Origin: Clostridiaceae bacterium
Lineage (GTDB): Bacteria > Bacillota > Clostridia > DSM-8532
NCBI GenBank assembly: GCA_012719545.1
Contig: JAAYAD010000039.1
Location: forward strand, 1 to 35,165
Length of the DNA: 35,165 bases
Direction: 5' to 3'
A model generated the notes under the pieces. That model had not been told where the DNA came from, did not search any database, and saw only the letters and a list, made by a program, of their open reading frames with translations. The position numbers and the translations under genes were made by a program. Each line of letters starts with the position of its first letter. Position 1 is the stretch's first letter. Of the stretch, positions 9,224-19,153 are shown one piece after another.

Positions 9224-12200
9224 TTACCCCGCATATTCCTTAATGGCGGTTCCGTCCAGTTTCATGGAAACCACCTTGGATACGCCGTGCTCCTGCATGG
9301 TAACGCCGTACAGGATGTCTGCCGCCTCAATAGTACCCTTTCTGTGGGTTATGGCTATAAACTGGAGCTTATCGGTATAGCGGCGTATATATTCTGCAAA
9401 CCTGTAAACATTGGCATCGTCCAAAGAAGCCTCTATCTCGTCAAGTATGTAGAAGGGCGCAGGCCTCATTTTCAGTATGGCAAATATGAGGGCTATTGCC
9501 ACCATGGCTCTTTCTCCGCCCGAAAGCAGCATCATGTTCTGAAGCTTCTTTCCGGGAGGCTGAACAATAATATCGATATTGCTCTCCAATACGTTTTCCG
9601 TATCAGCAAGCTGAACTTCGGCATATCCACCCTCAAACAGCTCCTTGAAAACCTGATTGAAATTCTTGTTAATGAGCTCAAACTGTTCGAGGAATTGCTT
9701 TTTCATAAGGCGCGTAATGTCCTGGATTACCCTTTCAAGCTTTTCCTGAGATTTCACCAGGTCATCATGCTGGGTTTTCATGAAGCTGTAGCGTTCCTTT
9801 GTCTTGGAATAATCCTCAATTGCGGCCACATTTACCGGACCTAGTTCACGGATTTCATTCTTGATTTCATTGATCCGGGTCTGAACCGCTCTTGTATTTT
9901 GAATTTCCTGTCTTAAGCTTAAGGCATTTCCGTAAGTTAATCCATACTCATCCCAAAGCCTGTTCTGGACTGTCTCAAGCTCGCTTTCCATTTTTGCCTT
10001 TCTGGCTTCAAGGCGCCCCTGCTCCTCCTGCAGTTTTACAATAGTTTCATTGTGGGCTGTAACCCTGTCCAGCATTCCTGAAAGCTCTTCTTCAAGTACC
10101 TTTATTTCATCAGAAAGGCCGTCGGTTTTAAGTTCTTTGCCGGTCTTTTCCTCCTTAAGCCGCGCAATTTTCTCCTGAACACCCTGTATTTCTGCCTTTA
10201 AATCGTTAATCTTTTCAATATTTCTCTTCTTTTCGGCCTCTCTTTTTGAAAGGTTAGCTATTATCTCATTCTTTTCAGCCTCAAGGTGAACTATCTGTTC
10301 ATTTACATTCTGCTTGCTCTCTGCAATTGAATTGACAGAAACACGATAATCGTTGATATCTGCATGAAGCTCATCTCTTTTGGCCTGCTCGTCCCTGTTT
10401 CTTATATTGTGATCCTGTATTTTCTCTTTTAAAGCATTTATGTCATCCTCAATTGCCTTAATTCTTAAAGCTTCCCTTTCGCTTTCAGCCTTGATATCTT
10501 CAAGCTGCTTTGAAATTTCAATATCCTGCTGCTTAAGCATTTCAATGCGTGCAGAAAGCTTCTTCATATTGTCCTGTATTGCGGCAATATGATTCTCATC
10601 TCTTAAGCGAACCAGTTCAAGATCGGAAAGGCTTTTTTGCTCCCTTTCCATATCGGTGCTTATAGCCTTAAGCTCTTTTTCAAGGCTTACTACCTTTTCA
10701 TCCACTTCACGCTGCACCGATAAAAGCTTAGCTATCTCTTCCTCAATTTCTTTTATAACACGGTTTCTACCAATTAAGCTGCTGGACTTGCTTCCAACAC
10801 TTCCGCCTGTGATTGAACCTCCCGTGTTGAGGATTTCTCCGTCAATGGTTACAATACGGAAAGAATAGTTGAACTTTCTTGCCATATTGATTCCGGCATC
10901 CATGCTGTCCACTATCACGGTTCTGCCCAGAAGATTCAGAATTATATCGTTGTACTGCTTGTCACATTGAATTTTATCGGACGCAATGCCTTCAAACCCT
11001 TCCATTCCTTTAACCTCAGAAAGAATGTTGGGTTCAAGGGTTCTTGGCTTTATGGATGTTTTGGGCAGGAAGGTCACCCTGCCTAAGTGGTTTTTCTTTA
11101 GATATTCAATGGCCATTTTGGCAGAGTATTCATCTTCAGTTACTATGTTCTGAAGTGCCCCGCCCAAAGATACTTCAATGGCAGTTTCATAACGCTTGTC
11201 AACGGTTATAAGCTGGGCCAAAACACCATGAATACCCTTTAATCCGTTTTCATGGGCGGCATGGATAATATTCCTGACACTGTTGCTGTAGCCCTCCATT
11301 TTCTCTGCCATATCGGTAAGAACCTTGTGCCTGGACTCCAGAGAACCTGCCTCCCGCCTAATCTGCTCATGCCTGTTTTTAAGCTCCTGATAGGCTTTCT
11401 GGGTTTCAGCCTTCTTTCTTTCGAGCTCATCCAATACTTTTTTGGATGCAAGAATACTTTCACGGGTCTTTTTAAGGCCTTCTTCAAGGTCCTCCTTCTT
11501 CATTGCTTCCCGGTCCTTCTCAAGAACCGACTGGCGAATGTCGTCCTGAAGTCGCTTTTGCAGCTGGATGCAATTGTCAGCATCATTTTTAAGGTTATTA
11601 AGATTGATTTTTGCATCAGAAAGTTCATCCTGCTTATCCATGATAGCCTGTTTGGCCTCTTCAATAAGCCGGTCTCCCTCGTCAAGCCGTGCAAGAATTT
11701 CACTCATCTTGTCGTTGGCTTCCTTAAGAAGCTGTGAAAAATGAGCTTCATCCTTTTCAAGGCTTAAAAGACGCTTCTTCTTTTTCTCTATTTCAGATTC
11801 AATTTGATTTATGCGTTCCTTGATGGATTCTATATCCTGACCGAAAGTTTCATTATTGGATGTGAGATGGTTTATCTTTTCCTCACAAAGCCTTATATGC
11901 CCTTCTTTTTTCTCTATGTCGGTATCCAGGGCATGGATGGAGAGACGAAGCTCCTCAAGCTCTGCTTTTAGCTTTTCCAGGTGCTCGTTCTTGCTCCGGT
12001 TTTTATTCTTTATATTTTCAATTCTGCGTGTCTCATCATCAATCTGCTCTCTTATTAAGCTAGCCTGGCTTTCAACCTCTTCAATCCTGACCTTCAGCTT
12101 GTCAATTGTATCAAGGAAAAGGCTTACTTCAATACCCTTTAATTCATTGCTCAAATCTATGTACCTTCTGGCAACTTCGGCCTGCTGTGCCAAGGGGCCC

Positions 12201-12805
12201 AACTGGCTTTCAAGTTCAGTTAATATGTCACTTATGCGAAGAAGGTTTTGCTTTGTGTTTTCAAGCTTTTTTTCCGCCTCTTTTTTGCGTGCCTTGTATT
12301 TTGTAATGCCTGCAGCCTCTTCAAATACGAGCCTTCTTTCCTCCGATTTGGAGCTCAAAATTTCATCAATACGGCCCTGTCCAATAATGGAATAACCCTC
12401 ACGCCCCACACCGGTATTCATGAAAAGCTCCTGAATGTCTTTTAAGCGGCAGGGCGTTTTATTAAGAAAGTATTCACTTTCTCCGGATCTGTAAATGCGC
12501 CGGGACACGGTAACTTCTGTAAAGTCCACAGGAAGCGTGTTGTCAGAGTTGTCAATGGTCATGGATACATAAGCAAAGCCCAGAGGTTTGCGGTATTGAG
12601 TACCAGCAAAAATAACGTCCTCCATTTTGCTTCCTCTTAAGGTTTTGACGCTTTGTTCTCCCAATACCCACCTTACTGCATCGGCGATATTGCTTTTTCC
12701 GCTTCCGTTAGGCCCGACAACAGAAGTAAGCCCTTTGTTGAAATCCAATACTATTCTATCTGCAAACGACTTAAATCCTTGTATTTCCAGGGATTTTAAA
12801 TACAA
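9224..12805 (-). CDS. smc: chromosome segregation ATPase SMC (TTG start)
   Basis: Core subunit of the SMC-ScpAB condensin, which compacts and helps segregate the chromosome. The 1193 residues match bacterial SMC length (about 1190). Walker A is GPNGSGKSN (31-39). Long heptad coiled coil runs from about 165 to 500 and 680 to 1030, broken by the hinge (GLKGIHGVLAQLITVD to SITGGSVGSKSS). The C-terminal head has LSGGERAMVAIALIFAI and the Walker B segment FYILDEIEASLDDANV. I prefer the TTG at 12805, 8 bases after AGAGG, which gives the usual opening MYLKSLEIQGFKSFADRI. A GTG three codons earlier overlaps that ribosome site. It has its own promoter; ftsY follows on the same strand. Confidence 0.97.
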   Translation of the reverse strand: MYLKSLEIQGFKSFADRIVLDFNKGLTSVVGPNGSGKSNIADAVRWVLGEQSVKTLRGSKMEDVIFAGTQYRKPLGFAYVSMTIDNSDNTLPVDFTEVTVSRRIYRSGESEYFLNKTPCRLKDIQELFMNTGVGREGYSIIGQGRIDEILSSKSEERRLVFEEAAGITKYKARKKEAEKKLENTKQNLLRISDILTELESQLGPLAQQAEVARRYIDLSNELKGIEVSLFLDTIDKLKVRIEEVESQASLIREQIDDETRRIENIKNKNRSKNEHLEKLKAELEELRLSIHALDTDIEKKEGHIRLCEEKINHLTSNNETFGQDIESIKERINQIESEIEKKKKRLLSLEKDEAHFSQLLKEANDKMSEILARLDEGDRLIEEAKQAIMDKQDELSDAKINLNNLKNDADNCIQLQKRLQDDIRQSVLEKDREAMKKEDLEEGLKKTRESILASKKVLDELERKKAETQKAYQELKNRHEQIRREAGSLESRHKVLTDMAEKMEGYSNSVRNIIHAAHENGLKGIHGVLAQLITVDKRYETAIEVSLGGALQNIVTEDEYSAKMAIEYLKKNHLGRVTFLPKTSIKPRTLEPNILSEVKGMEGFEGIASDKIQCDKQYNDIILNLLGRTVIVDSMDAGINMARKFNYSFRIVTIDGEILNTGGSITGGSVGSKSSSLIGRNRVIKEIEEEIAKLLSVQREVDEKVVSLEKELKAISTDMEREQKSLSDLELVRLRDENHIAAIQDNMKKLSARIEMLKQQDIEISKQLEDIKAESEREALRIKAIEDDINALKEKIQDHNIRNRDEQAKRDELHADINDYRVSVNSIAESKQNVNEQIVHLEAEKNEIIANLSKREAEKKRNIEKINDLKAEIQGVQEKIARLKEEKTGKELKTDGLSDEIKVLEEELSGMLDRVTAHNETIVKLQEEQGRLEARKAKMESELETVQNRLWDEYGLTYGNALSLRQEIQNTRAVQTRINEIKNEIRELGPVNVAAIEDYSKTKERYSFMKTQHDDLVKSQEKLERVIQDITRLMKKQFLEQFELINKNFNQVFKELFEGGYAEVQLADTENVLESNIDIIVQPPGKKLQNMMLLSGGERAMVAIALIFAILKMRPAPFYILDEIEASLDDANVYRFAEYIRRYTDKLQFIAITHRKGTIEAADILYGVTMQEHGVSKVVSMKLDGTAIKEYAG

Positions 12806-12842
12806 TGACAACACCTCTTGATTTTATAAGAGCAATATTTTT

Positions 12843-12870
12843 ATTTTATCACAGAATGACAATTTATCAA
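12843..12870 (-). promoter_or_regulatory. promoter of smc
   Basis: On the minus strand TTGATA (12870-12865) and TAAAAT (12848-12843) have a 16-base spacer, and TGA directly before TAAAAT makes an extended -10. It lies between the citrate synthase terminator and smc, leaving a leader of about 30 bases. Confidence 0.6.
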
Positions 12871-12912
12871 CTTATATGGCAATATGGCGCCCCAATCGGC
12901 ATAATGCACGGC

Positions 12913-12963
12913 AAAAAAAATCTCCTGATGTACAGGATTCTTAATCCATGCTACACAGGAGAT
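12913..12963 (-). terminator. intrinsic terminator of the citrate synthase gene
   Basis: A 12-base-pair stem with one bulged base (12920-12932 with 12952-12963) and a 19-base loop, followed on the minus strand by eight T residues (12920-12913). It lies about 40 bases after the citrate synthase stop and before the smc promoter, so it separates the two transcripts. Confidence 0.85.
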
Positions 12964-13004
12964 ACCACAATGCTGTTTATATATTAGGGATAAATTTGGC
13001 TTTC

Positions 13005-14375
13005 TTATTCTCTGTCGCTGAGCTTGACATAAGGAACAGGCTTTTTAATATTCTTATAGGCCGGACGTATAATCTTTCCTCCGTTTAAATGTTCCTCAAT
13101 GATATGGGCGCACCAGCCCGCAACTCTTGCAACTGCAAATATGGGAGTATTCATCTCAATGGGTATGCCAAGCATGTCGTAAACAAAGCCGGAATAGAAA
13201 TCAATATTTGCACACATGGGCTTATCGATGTTTTTAATTTCTCTGAATACCTGGGGAGCCAATTTTTCAACCCTGGTATAAAGCTCAAACTCATCGGTTC
13301 TTCCAACTTGCTTTGCAAGCTTTTCGGCTTCTTTTTTAAGAAGGATGCATCTGGGGTCGGACAATGTATATACCGCATGGCCCATACCATAAATAAGCCC
13401 CGACCTGTCAAAAGCTTCTTTTCTGACAAGCTTTGTAATATATTCGCGTATCTGTGTTTCGCTTCCCCAGTCCTTTACTTCCTTCTTGAGTTCATTCATC
13501 ATGCCCATTACCTTAAAGTTGGCACCGCCGTGCTTGGGACCTTTAAGGCTTCCTATGGCAGCTGCCACAGATGAATAAATATCGGTTCCGGATGATGAAA
13601 CTACATGGGCAGCAAAGGTTGAGTTATTTCCTCCGCCATGCTCTGCGTGGAGAACCAACGCCAGATCCAGAATCCTGGCTTCAAGTTCATTATACTCACC
13701 TGAGGGACGAAGCAATTTAAGTATATTCTCAGCGGTGCTGAGTTCAGGACATGGATTATGTATGTAAAGACTTTTTCCCTCAAGATAGTGAGCCTTTGCC
13801 TGATACCCGTATGCCGCAAGAATAGGGAACTTGGAAATTAATTCAACGCTCTGTCTTAAGAGATTCTTTACGCTTGTATCATCAGGATTTTTATCATATG
13901 AATACATCACCAGTACAAGCCTTGCCAGCTTGTTCATAACATCCTGGCTTGGAGCGCTTAAGATATTGGCCCTCACAAAGTCGTCGGGTATTTTTCTGAA
14001 GCTTCCAAGAACGTTGTTGAACTGCTGCAGTTCCTTTTTGTTGGGAAGGCTTCCGTATAAAAGAAGGTAAGCGCATTCTTCAAAACCAAAGCGGCCTTCG
14101 GAAACAAAGCCGTCAACAAGGTCATATATATCTATTCCCCTGTAAACAAGCCGGCCTTCCACAGGTATTTTTTCATTCTCATCAAACACATAGGCGTGAA
14201 CCTCACCTATTTCAGTGAGTCCCACAAGCACGCCGGATCCGTCTTCATTTCTCAACCCTCGCTTAACGTTGTATTTACTGTAAACGCCGGGTTTAAATCT
14301 GGTTACGACTTCAACTTTTTCGCCTAATGTAGCAAAGTAGTTTTCCAATTCAGGCTGGGTCAATTCTTTGTACAT
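13005..14375 (-). CDS. citrate (Si)-synthase
   Basis: Condenses acetyl-CoA and oxaloacetate to citrate. The three catalytic residues can be placed: His282 in GPKHGGAN, His333 in GMGHAVYTLSDPRC, and Asp392 in NIDFYSGFVY, so this is the ordinary Si-type fold and not the unrelated Re-citrate synthase of some clostridia. At 456 residues it is longer than the roughly 370-residue Bacillus enzyme; the extra length is mostly an N-terminal region before LVYRGIDIYDLV (about 77). AGGAG lies 7 bases before the ATG. It has its own promoter and terminator, and with the neighbouring acn and icd completes the path to 2-oxoglutarate. The gene name could be gltA or citZ, so I leave it blank. Confidence 0.93.
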   Translation of the reverse strand: MYKELTQPELENYFATLGEKVEVVTRFKPGVYSKYNVKRGLRNEDGSGVLVGLTEIGEVHAYVFDENEKIPVEGRLVYRGIDIYDLVDGFVSEGRFGFEECAYLLLYGSLPNKKELQQFNNVLGSFRKIPDDFVRANILSAPSQDVMNKLARLVLVMYSYDKNPDDTSVKNLLRQSVELISKFPILAAYGYQAKAHYLEGKSLYIHNPCPELSTAENILKLLRPSGEYNELEARILDLALVLHAEHGGGNNSTFAAHVVSSSGTDIYSSVAAAIGSLKGPKHGGANFKVMGMMNELKKEVKDWGSETQIREYITKLVRKEAFDRSGLIYGMGHAVYTLSDPRCILLKKEAEKLAKQVGRTDEFELYTRVEKLAPQVFREIKNIDKPMCANIDFYSGFVYDMLGIPIEMNTPIFAVARVAGWCAHIIEEHLNGGKIIRPAYKNIKKPVPYVKLSDRE

Positions 14376-14453
14376 ATAACCGCTCCTACCCCTTTACTGA
14401 TTGATGGTTAATTAAATACCGGTCATGCATAAATATACTCAACATTTCATATT

Positions 14454-14482
14454 ATTCTATACAATTAAATCATGGCAGTCAA
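14454..14482 (-). promoter_or_regulatory. sigma-A promoter of the citrate synthase gene
   Basis: On the minus strand TTGACT (14482-14477), a 17-base spacer and TAGAAT (14459-14454) form one of the best consensus matches in the window. The leader is about 70 bases, with AGGAG before the ATG. Confidence 0.75.
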
Positions 14483-14784
14483 TAGGTTTTTGCAATTATC
14501 ATCAGTCAAAATTTCATATTATAACCTTCACTTTTTTAGATAAATCAACAACATATTTTTTATATTTCTTTCGATTTGCCATGCCCAGACGTATTATGAC
14601 TTTTCTTAGATTCACAAGTTAAATCGGATAAGATATGCGTTATGAATGTATCAATTTATCATTATACATTTTCAGAGATATATCAACATTTGATTTATTA
14701 GTATAGCCATGTATATTCATAAAGAACTATGCATAAATATGCGCATATAAATTGCTTCTATTGCTTCTTTAATATCAGTCATAT
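14483..14784. other. AT-rich intergenic stretch with no gene seen
   Basis: About 300 bases between the HAD terminator and the citrate synthase promoter. It is AT-rich, with no ORF carrying a ribosome site and no recognisable RNA. It contains a short palindrome, ATATGCGCATAT, near 14735-14746 of unknown meaning. Confidence 0.5.
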
Positions 14785-14828
14785 ATAAAATACAGGACAG
14801 ATAATTACATTAAACTATCTGTCCTGTA
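14785..14828 (-). terminator. terminator of the acn-icd-HAD operon
   Basis: A perfect 13-base-pair stem (14791-14803 with 14816-14828; core ACAGGACAGATA) with a 12-base loop, followed on the minus strand by TTTTATATAT. It lies about 40 bases after the HAD stop codon. The U-tract is interrupted, so it may be leaky. Confidence 0.65.
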
Positions 14829-14869
14829 TCCCTTAAACTATGTATAGCAACGGGCTTTTCATTTTATGG

Positions 14870-15682
14870 CTAAAGGTAAGAATCAATTATTTTTAGTACC
14901 TGAGGAATGCATGGGGTGTTGTGATGGGAAATTATATGCTGTACAGCTTCTTTGGCAATTGATGTGGCATTATCCACCGCAATTCCCACATCAGCAGTTT
15001 TTAACATCTCCGCATCATTGTCGTTGTCCCCTACTGCAAAAACCATGCGCCATTTGTCCTTATATTCACTTTTAAGTTTTTGCAGAGCATTTCCTTTGGT
15101 CACACCACGGTACATGACATCCAAAAGCTCGTGCTCCGAAAACATAATGTTGATATCCCGGATGTTAAGGCCCAGGATATACGCTTTAATTTCTTCCAAT
15201 AACGTGTGTTCGCCTGCGAAAAGAACCTTGATCCAGCCCTTTTCAACTCTTTTCAAATCCGCCTCGATACCAACAAGTCCTTCTCTTTTAAGCTGAGCCC
15301 TTATTATATCGTTATTTCTGATTACAAAGGCATCATTTGTTGTGTTTATCTCTATTCCGCATTCAGGATATTTTGCCTTAACAACTTCAATTACTGGTTC
15401 AAAGCCTTCAGAAATCAATGCCTTAAGCAGTTCTTTCCCCTCTCTGTGGTCGTAAACCAAAGCTCCGTTAAAAAATATGGATGGCGTGTTGATTGGAAGC
15501 TCCGGAAACCTCAAATATACAGTCCGACCCATGCGGCCGGTAGCCACACCGAACTGCCCTCCATTTTCCACAAAGTATCTTACGGCTTTCAGGTTTTCGG
15601 CCGAAAGCTCCCTTTGGTCATTCAGGAGGGTTCCGTCCAGGTCGGAGAATAAAACTATTCCGTCATACTTCATAGAGTTCAT
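14870..15682 (-). CDS. HAD-superfamily hydrolase, Cof/YidA subfamily
   Basis: A 270-residue Cof-type haloacid dehalogenase-like phosphatase; such enzymes hydrolyse small phosphorylated metabolites (sugar phosphates, nucleotides, cofactors). Motif I is FSDLDGTLL, with the Asp nucleophile and general acid two residues apart (14 and 16). Motif II is the threonine of [10 protein letters not shown]2B-type cap fills the middle, and the Lys of GNALQKL and motif [12 protein letters not shown] lie toward the C-terminus. The start overlaps the end of icd: ATG at 15682 overlaps by 20 bases and ATG at 15673 by 11, both without a strong ribosome site. Translation is therefore probably coupled to icd. The substrate cannot be told from sequence; co-transcription with acn and icd is the only clue. 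Confidence 0.88.
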   Translation of the reverse strand: MNSMKYDGIVLFSDLDGTLLNDQRELSAENLKAVRYFVENGGQFGVATGRMGRTVYLRFPELPINTPSIFFNGALVYDHREGKELLKALISEGFEPVIEVVKAKYPECGIEINTTNDAFVIRNNDIIRAQLKREGLVGIEADLKRVEKGWIKVLFAGEHTLLEEIKAYILGLNIRDINIMFSEHELLDVMYRGVTKGNALQKLKSEYKDKWRMVFAVGDNDNDAEMLKTADVGIAVDNATSIAKEAVQHIISHHNTPCIPQVLKIIDSYL

Positions 15683-16877
15683 CCAGGTTCTTTCTGATTG
15701 CCAGCAGGAATTCCTTTGTATTTACTATTTTTTTGTCTTCCAATGTTGATAACGCCGCTAAATCCTTTGTCATTACGCCTTTTTCAATGGTCATTTTTGA
15801 AGCCTTCTCAAGCTTTTCGGAGAATTCAACCAGCTCAGGGATATTATCCAGCTGCCCTCTTTTCTTAAGAGCACCGGTCCATGCAAAAATGGTGGCCATG
15901 GAATTGGTTGAAGTTTCCTTGCCCTCAAGATGCATGTAATAGTGTCTCTGGACAGTTCCGTGAGCAGCTTCGTACTCAAAGCAGCCATCGGGTGAAACCA
16001 GCACAGATGTCATCATGGCAAGGCTTCCAAAGGCTGATGCAACCATGTCGGACATTACATCGCCGTCATAGTTCTTGCATGCCCAGATAAATCCTCCCTC
16101 GGAGCGGACCACTCTTGCAACCGCATCATCTATGAGGGTATAGAAATACTCTATATTGGCTTCCTTGAATTTTTCCTTGTACTCGGCATCAAATATATCC
16201 TGGAAAATATCCTTAAAGGTATGGTCATATATTTTGGAGATGGTATCCTTAGTTGCAAACCACAAATCCATCTTCTTATCCAACGCGTAGTTAAAACAGG
16301 AGCGGGCAAAACTTTCAATGGATTTTCTGGTATTGTGCATACCCATTATAACTCCGCATCCGGTAAAGTCATGGATGGTCTTCCTGGTCTCATTGCCGTT
16401 TGCGTCTGTAAACACAATTTCTGCTTTCCCGGGGCCGGAAATTGCCATCTCCACGTTTTTATACACATCGCCGTAAGCATGACGTGCTATGGCAATGGGC
16501 TTTTTCCATGTCTTAACGAAGGGCTCTATACCATTGACAATAATGGGCTCCCTGAAAACGGTGCCGTCAAGAATGGCGCGGATTGTACCGTTGGGGCTCT
16601 TCCACATTTCCTTCAGGTTATATTCCTTTACCCTTGCCGCATTTGGGGTGATGGTGGCACATTTTACCGCAACCCCGTATTTTTTGGTGGCCTCGGCAGA
16701 GTCAATGGTAACCTGGTCATTGGTCTTGTCACGGTATTCAAGACCCAAATCATAATATTCGGTTTTTAATTCAACATATGGCTCCAAAAGTATTTCCTTA
16801 ATCCATTTCCAGATGACACGGGTCATTTCGTCCCCGTCCATCTCGACTAAGGGTGTCTTCATTATAATTTTAGCCAT
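15663..16877 (-). CDS. icd: NADP-dependent isocitrate dehydrogenase (eukaryote-like type II)
   Basis: Oxidatively decarboxylates isocitrate to 2-oxoglutarate, yielding NADPH. The 404-residue protein resembles the homodimeric type II enzymes of mitochondria and Thermotoga rather than the E. coli type. Visible marks are [15 protein letters not shown], the substrate-phosphate segment [20 protein letters not shown], the metal/substrate Asp region [30 protein letters not shown], and [10 protein letters not shown], whose Arg-His pair is the NADP-specificity signature of this clade. AGGAGG lies 9 bases before the ATG. It is 50 bases downstream of acn and overlaps the HAD gene. In this context it most likely supplies 2-oxoglutarate for glutamate and NADPH for synthesis. 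Confidence 0.96.
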   Translation of the reverse strand: MAKIIMKTPLVEMDGDEMTRVIWKWIKEILLEPYVELKTEYYDLGLEYRDKTNDQVTIDSAEATKKYGVAVKCATITPNAARVKEYNLKEMWKSPNGTIRAILDGTVFREPIIVNGIEPFVKTWKKPIAIARHAYGDVYKNVEMAISGPGKAEIVFTDANGNETRKTIHDFTGCGVIMGMHNTRKSIESFARSCFNYALDKKMDLWFATKDTISKIYDHTFKDIFQDIFDAEYKEKFKEANIEYFYTLIDDAVARVVRSEGGFIWACKNYDGDVMSDMVASAFGSLAMMTSVLVSPDGCFEYEAAHGTVQRHYYMHLEGKETSTNSMATIFAWTGALKKRGQLDNIPELVEFSEKLEKASKMTIEKGVMTKDLAALSTLEDKKIVNTKEFLLAIRKNLDELYEV

Positions 16878-16927
16878 CTATGCTTTCCCTCCTAATCTCG
16901 GCATTATTTTCACTTGTCAGCTAAACG

Positions 16928-18850
16928 TTAATTAAACTGTTTTCTTATCCAGGGGAGCTTTCCTCCGCATTTTAAAATCTCTGCGTCCATATCGGACAGG
17001 GTGTGCTCAAGTTCAATGGTTGTATTTTTGGTAAGGTTCCTTAAAATGCAGGTACCCTTCAAGTCCCCTATATCTATCTCAAGATTGTCGCCTTCATCTA
17101 TTGAGTCATAGTCGGCAGGATTTTTGAAGGTAAGAGGTACAATGCCGAAATTAATGAGGTTGGCAAGATGTATCCTTGCAAAGCTCTTCACAATTACGGC
17201 TTTTACTCCCAGGTATTTGGGCGCAAGGGCAGCGTGCTCACGGCTTGAACCCTGTCCATAGTTCTCCCCGCCTATGATGAAGCCGCCGCCAGACTCACGA
17301 GCCTTCCTGTAAAAGTCGGGGTCAACAGCTTCAAACACGAATTTGGAAATCTCGGGTATATTGCTTCTGAAAGGAAGAACCTTTGCGCCTGCGGGCATAA
17401 TGTGGTCGGTGGTAATATTGTCTCCCACCTTAATGAGGGTCTTTCCCTTTAAGGTTGTTTCAAGAGGTTCAAAGGATGGCAGTGGCTTAATGTTGGGTCC
17501 TCTTACAATCTCAACCTTTCTTGCCTCTTCCTCAGGCAATGGCGGTAAAATCATATTGTCGTTGACAATAAACTTCTCGGGAAGAACCACAGGCTCATAA
17601 TCGCCCAGATCCCTTGGGTCGGTAAGAACTCCGGTCAGAGCGGTTGCCGCAGCAGTTTCAGGGCTTACAAGATAAACCTTTGCATCCTTTGTTCCGCTTC
17701 TTCCTTCAAAATTGCGGTTGAAGGTTCTTACCGAGACAGAACCGGATGCCGGGGCACAGCCCATTCCGATACAGGGGCCGCACGCGTTTTCCATAATTCT
17801 TGCTCCTGCCCTGACAAGGCTTGTATAGTCTCCTTCCTCAATCAGGTGCTCCACAACCTGACGTGAGCCCGGACTTATAAATACATGGAGCTTATCTGAA
17901 ATAGTCTTATTCTTAAAAATACGTGAAACTATCTTTAAATCCCTTAATGAAGAGTTGGTGCATGAACCTATGGCTACCTGGTCAACCTTTATGGGGCCTA
18001 CCTCACGCACTTTTTTCACGTTTCCGGGGCTGTGGGGCAAAGCAACCATTGGTTCAATTTCCGAAAGATTTATCTCGATAATCTCATCGTAAACAGCATC
18101 GTCATCGGGAGCCAAAGGAACAAAATCCTTTTCGCGTCCCTGGGCTTTCAAGAATTGCCTTGTTACTTCATCACTGGGGAAGATACTTGTGGTGCAGCCT
18201 GTCTCAGTACCCATATTGGTGATTGTGGCACGATCTGGCACGCTTAATGTGGCAACACCTTCTCCGAAATATTCAAATACCTTTCCTACATTGCCCTTAA
18301 CATCCACACGGGCAAGTACTTCAAGAATAACATCCTTGGCTGAAACCCAGGGGTTGAGCTTTCCGGTAAGCTTAATTCCCACAATTTTTGGGTATTTTAT
18401 TCTGAATGGCGCACCTGCCATAGCGCAGGCTACATCAAGGCCTCCCGCTCCCATGGCAAAGCAGCCAATACCTCCTGCCGTTGGGGTATGGCTGTCAGAT
18501 CCTATAAGGGTATTGCCCGGAATGGCAAACCGCTCAAGAAAGAGCTGATGGCATATGCCGTTGCCGGGTTTTGAAAAATATATTCCATATCTCTTGGCTA
18601 TTGATTCCAGAAAGAGATGATCATCCGCATTTTTAAAGTCTGTCTGAAGTGTGTTATGGTCTACAAAACTTACGCTGAACTGGGTTTTCACCCTGTCAAT
18701 GCCTATGGCTTCAAATTGCAGATAGGCCATTGTGCCGGTAGCATCCTGAGTCAGGGTATTGTCAATTTTAAGAGCCACCTCGAAACCTGCCTTGGCTTCT
18801 CCTTCAACAATGTGCCTGGAAAGAATTTTCTCAGTAATTGTTCCTGCCAC
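16928..18850 (-). CDS. aconitate hydratase (short, Aquifex-type; GTG start)
   Basis: Isomerises citrate to isocitrate through a [4Fe-4S] cluster. The 640 residues fit the compact aconitase group (about 640-660) rather than the 890-residue AcnA. The cluster cysteines are in IGSCTNSSLRDL and NACGPCIGMG. Active-site segments include LIGSDSHTPTAGGIGCFAMGAGGLD, FNRNFEGRSGTKDAKVYLVSPETAAA, and, in the C-terminal swivel domain, GENYGQGSSREHAALAP. The start is GTG, about 10 bases after AAGGA; nearby ATG codons are in another frame. It is the first gene of acn-icd-HAD, with a promoter just upstream. A homoaconitase or isopropylmalate isomerase role is less likely given the adjoining icd and citrate synthase. 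I leave the symbol blank, since acnA and acnB names do not fit this subgroup well. Confidence 0.93.
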   Translation of the reverse strand: MAGTITEKILSRHIVEGEAKAGFEVALKIDNTLTQDATGTMAYLQFEAIGIDRVKTQFSVSFVDHNTLQTDFKNADDHLFLESIAKRYGIYFSKPGNGICHQLFLERFAIPGNTLIGSDSHTPTAGGIGCFAMGAGGLDVACAMAGAPFRIKYPKIVGIKLTGKLNPWVSAKDVILEVLARVDVKGNVGKVFEYFGEGVATLSVPDRATITNMGTETGCTTSIFPSDEVTRQFLKAQGREKDFVPLAPDDDAVYDEIIEINLSEIEPMVALPHSPGNVKKVREVGPIKVDQVAIGSCTNSSLRDLKIVSRIFKNKTISDKLHVFISPGSRQVVEHLIEEGDYTSLVRAGARIMENACGPCIGMGCAPASGSVSVRTFNRNFEGRSGTKDAKVYLVSPETAAATALTGVLTDPRDLGDYEPVVLPEKFIVNDNMILPPLPEEEARKVEIVRGPNIKPLPSFEPLETTLKGKTLIKVGDNITTDHIMPAGAKVLPFRSNIPEISKFVFEAVDPDFYRKARESGGGFIIGGENYGQGSSREHAALAPKYLGVKAVIVKSFARIHLANLINFGIVPLTFKNPADYDSIDEGDNLEIDIGDLKGTCILRNLTKNTTIELEHTLSDMDAEILKCGGKLPWIRKQFN

Positions 18851-18883
18851 TTTACCATCATCCTTTTTTGCGTTTATTAGTAG

Positions 18884-18913
18884 ATTATACCTTATTGTTT
18901 AAAAAACAAGCAA
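18884..18913 (-). promoter_or_regulatory. acn promoter with overlapping inverted repeat
   Basis: On the minus strand TTGCTT (18913-18908), an 18-base spacer and a perfect TATAAT (18889-18884) precede acn. The spacer and the edge of the -35 are covered by the inverted repeat TTGTTT-AAA-AAACAA (18895-18909), a possible operator. The remainder of the 303-base gap up to 19153 holds the divergent DUF4364 upstream region (TACAAT at 19110-19115 is a weak -10 candidate there) and nothing else I can name. Confidence 0.5.
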
Positions 18914-19153
18914 TATGTATAAGTTAAAGGGTGGGCTCATTATTCCTGCAGAAATTTATTACAACTGCATAATTTTATTTTTAAAATTGCAATTTTTATT
19001 TTCACATACTGCAATTTTCAGAGCTGAATAAGTTTGCAGGACAATAAATTAACATACTCTTTTAGTACCTTTCCTATTCTTCCTATAGCTTAAGCAGTTT
19101 AATTTGTAGTACAATAATCTCGGTTTACTTTTGATTGAAGGAGGCTTTAAGGA

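Noticed and set aside
14425-14622. 65-codon plus-strand frame between the citrate synthase and HAD genes
   Set aside because: It has no ribosome site and is AT-driven Ile/Phe/Tyr-rich sequence, and it overlaps the citrate synthase promoter on the other strand.
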